64,000 bases of DNA from assembly GCF_007859075.1 (NCBI RefSeq), contig NZ_VOAK01000021.1, positions 62,001 to 126,000 of the forward strand. The letters run 5' to 3'. This document shows positions 62,324-64,000 of this stretch, one piece after another (the first letter of the stretch is position 1; each line of letters begins with the position of its first letter). The position numbers and the translations under genes were made by a program. The notes under the pieces are model-generated. The model ran no database searches. It was not told the origin of the DNA and saw only the letters and a program-made list of their open reading frames with translations. This stretch comes from Gemmobacter aquaticus. GTDB lineage: Bacteria > Pseudomonadota > Alphaproteobacteria > Rhodobacterales > Rhodobacteraceae.

Positions 62324-63256
62324 TTACCTCAGTTTCGGGTTCAGCGCGTCGCGCAGCCAGTCACCCAGCAGGTTGACCGAGACGACAAGCAGACAAAGTT
62401 GCATCACAGGGAACAGAACGATCCACCACATGCCCGAGAACAGGAACTGGTTGCCCAGCCGGATAAGTGTGCCAAGGCTTGGCTGGCTGGGCGGCATCCC
62501 GATCCCGAGAAACGACAGCGTCGCCTCGGTCAGGATGGCCATGCCAAAGTTCAGCGTCGCCGCGACAAGGATCGGTGTCAGGGTATTGGGCAGGATATGC
62601 CGAAACATGATGCGCCGCGCCGGCACCTTGAGGAGTTGCGCCGCCTGTACATATTCCTTGCGCCGCTCGACCGCTGTTTGCGCGCGCACGGTCCGGGCAT
62701 ATTGCACCCAACCGCTCAGCACGATCGCCAGCACCAGGACCCCGCCTGCCCCCACATCGCGCAAGGAAGGTGGCAGCAATTCCCGCACGATGGCGCTGAC
62801 GAGGATTGCGATCAGGATGGTCGGGATCGACAGAAGGATGTCGCCCACCCGCATCAGCGCGTCTTCGACGATACCGCCATAATAGCCTGCAACCAGGCCG
62901 GTTCCGATCCCGATGATCAGCGCCAGCACGACCGAGGCGATGCCGATCAGGATCGAGATGCGCGAGCCGTAAAGGATGGCCGAAAGAATATCGCGGCCCT
63001 GCGTATCGGTGCCCAGAAGATAGGGCCATTGCCCGCCCTCCAGCCAGATCGGCGGGATCTCGGCATTCCACAGTTCCAGCTGAGCCGGATCATAGGGGTT
63101 CTGCGGGGCATAGAGCGGAGCAGTAAAGGCGCTCACGATCAGCACGGTCAGCAGGATCGCCGCAAGGACCGCGCTGCGCTGATGGGTGAACGACCACCAC
63201 AGATCGCTCTGCCGGATACGGGTCAGCAATCCGGGGGATGTGAGATTGACTGTCAT
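62324..63256 (-). CDS. oligopeptide/dipeptide-type ABC transporter permease (DppC type)
   Basis: A 310-residue permease. Its N-terminal extension (about 1-95) includes one hydrophobic segment (AVLAAILLTVLIVSAFTAPL) and the DppC motif PYLLGTDTQGRDILSAILYG. The EAA loop is RKEYVQAAQLLKVPARRIMFRHI. About six membrane segments are visible. It lies three bases after the DppB-type gene and before the CodA-like gene in one operon. Confidence 0.93.
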   Translation of the reverse strand: MTVNLTSPGLLTRIRQSDLWWSFTHQRSAVLAAILLTVLIVSAFTAPLYAPQNPYDPAQLELWNAEIPPIWLEGGQWPYLLGTDTQGRDILSAILYGSRISILIGIASVVLALIIGIGTGLVAGYYGGIVEDALMRVGDILLSIPTILIAILVSAIVRELLPPSLRDVGAGGVLVLAIVLSGWVQYARTVRAQTAVERRKEYVQAAQLLKVPARRIMFRHILPNTLTPILVAATLNFGMAILTEATLSFLGIGMPPSQPSLGTLIRLGNQFLFSGMWWIVLFPVMQLCLLVVSVNLLGDWLRDALNPKLR

Positions 63257-63259
63257 GGC

Positions 63260-64000
63260 TTAGGCCTTGCTGTTGCGCAGGCGCGGGTCGATCAGCGCAT
63301 AGGTGATGTCCACCAGCGTGTTCAGCGCGACAAAGATGAACGAGACGATGCAGAGGTAGGCGGCCATCACCGGGATATCGACGAAGGTCACCGCCTGGAT
63401 GAACAGAAGCCCCATGCCCGGCCACTGGAACACGGTCTCGGTGATCAGCGCGAATGCGATCAGTGAGCCGATGTTCATCGCCGTCATTGTCACCACCGGC
63501 ATCAGGCAGTTGCGCAGGGCATGGCTGTAGTGCACCCGCCAGGCCGGAACGCCGCGGGCACGGGCAAACTTGATGAAATCCGATCGCAGCACCTCGAGCA
63601 TCTCGGCCCGCACAAGGCGCATGACCAGCGTGATCTGATAGAAGGACAGCGCGATCGACGGCAGGATCAGGGCGGCGCGCCCCGACGGTGTCAAAAGCCC
63701 GGTTGTCCACCAGCCGATACTGACCACATCCCCCCGGCCAAAGGCAGGTGCGATGTTGAGCATGACGGAAAACACGAGGATCAGCAGGATACCGATCACG
63801 AAACTGGGCAGCGAAACCCCGATGATCGAGACGAACTGCAAGGCCTCGGAATACCACTTCCGGCGGTGAATCGCGGTGATGACGCCAAGTGGCACCCCCA
63901 CCACCAGCGAAATGATCGTGGCCATCAGCACCAGTTCGATCGTCGCCGGAAAGCGCTCGGCGATGAGGCTCATCACCTCTTGCTGGTTGCGATAGGAAAT
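63260..64000 (-). CDS. oligopeptide/dipeptide-type ABC transporter permease (DppB type), partial
   Basis: The window cuts this gene at its 5' end: the frame is open to base 64000 (ISYRNQQEV reading into the listed part), so the N-terminal part is missing. What is present shows the DppB pattern: RFPATIELVLMATIISLVVG, the EAA loop FIKFARARGVPAWRVHYSHAL, and a C-terminal ITYALIDPRLRNSKA. It is probably the second gene of the operon, with a binding-protein gene expected beyond the edge. Confidence 0.92.
   Translation of the reverse strand: MSYRNQQEVMSLIAERFPATIELVLMATIISLVVGVPLGVITAIHRRKWYSEALQFVSIIGVSLPSFVIGILLILVFSVMLNIAPAFGRGDVVSIGWWTTGLLTPSGRAALILPSIALSFYQITLVMRLVRAEMLEVLRSDFIKFARARGVPAWRVHYSHALRNCLMPVVTMTAMNIGSLIAFALITETVFQWPGMGLLFIQAVTFVDIPVMAAYLCIVSFIFVALNTLVDITYALIDPRLRNSKA

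Overview
This 64 kb window looks like chromosomal DNA of an alphaproteobacterium of the family Rhodobacteraceae (Rhodobacter/Paracoccus/Roseobacter relatives). The pointers are high GC content, a petP-petR pair, a tauR-tauKLM-tauXY-xsc-tauZ-pta taurine block of the kind described in Rhodobacter and Paracoccus, a gltD-x-GFA-gltB operon, and an alphaproteobacterial heat-shock promoter before dnaK. I see no insertion sequence, phage gene, integrase, CRISPR array or rRNA. The genus is inference; no search was possible.

Layout. 0.1-1 kb: a VOC-fold protein and a DUF1428 protein. 1-3.3 kb: petP-petR, divergent from ilvE. 3.4-7 kb: a small unknown gene, queG, a glutathione S-transferase, mtgA and a DUF1269 protein. 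7-14.2 kb: glutamate synthase gltD and gltB with two extra genes between them. 14.4-16.2 kb: uppP and an NDUFA9-like protein. 16.3-16.6 kb: two identical tRNA-Leu(CAG) genes. 16.8-21.5 kb: rnd-kdsD-lptC-lptA-lptB (Kdo supply and LPS export), then hpf and ptsN. 21.5-30.6 kb: a surface-glycan region (galU, two paralogous glycosyltransferases, a core-2-type glycosyltransferase, a sulfotransferase, then kdsB, cysQ and an ABC-2 polysaccharide permease). 30.7-33.9 kb: dnaK-dnaJ. 34-38 kb: a P1B-4 metal ATPase, mtaB, dapF, tRNA-Lys. 38.4-39.5 kb: a membrane acyltransferase. 39.5-44.2 kb: a sulfate ABC transporter operon facing a divergent Lrp-type regulator. 44.2-55.2 kb: the taurine degradation block. 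55.2-64 kb: a GntR regulator, a flavin reductase, an Asp/Glu/hydantoin racemase-like protein, and a dipeptide-type ABC transporter interleaved with two amidohydrolases; the last permease runs off the right edge.

How the parts fit. Sulfur metabolism recurs: sulfate uptake (cysTWA and a binding protein), taurine uptake and desulfonation to sulfite and acetyl phosphate with two unrelated candidate sulfite exporters, a PAPS-type sulfotransferase, and CysQ, which would remove the PAP that a sulfotransferase releases. Envelope assembly also recurs: KdsD/KdsB, LptABC, GalU, UppP, MtgA, an acyltransferase and a polysaccharide permease. The least understood parts are the sulfated-glycan candidate locus (21.5-30.6 kb) and the right-end amidohydrolase/ABC transporter locus, one of whose enzymes lacks the usual HxH metal motif. 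A near-identical 18-bp palindromic element upstream of both ilvE/petP and gltD is an unexplained regulatory signal.
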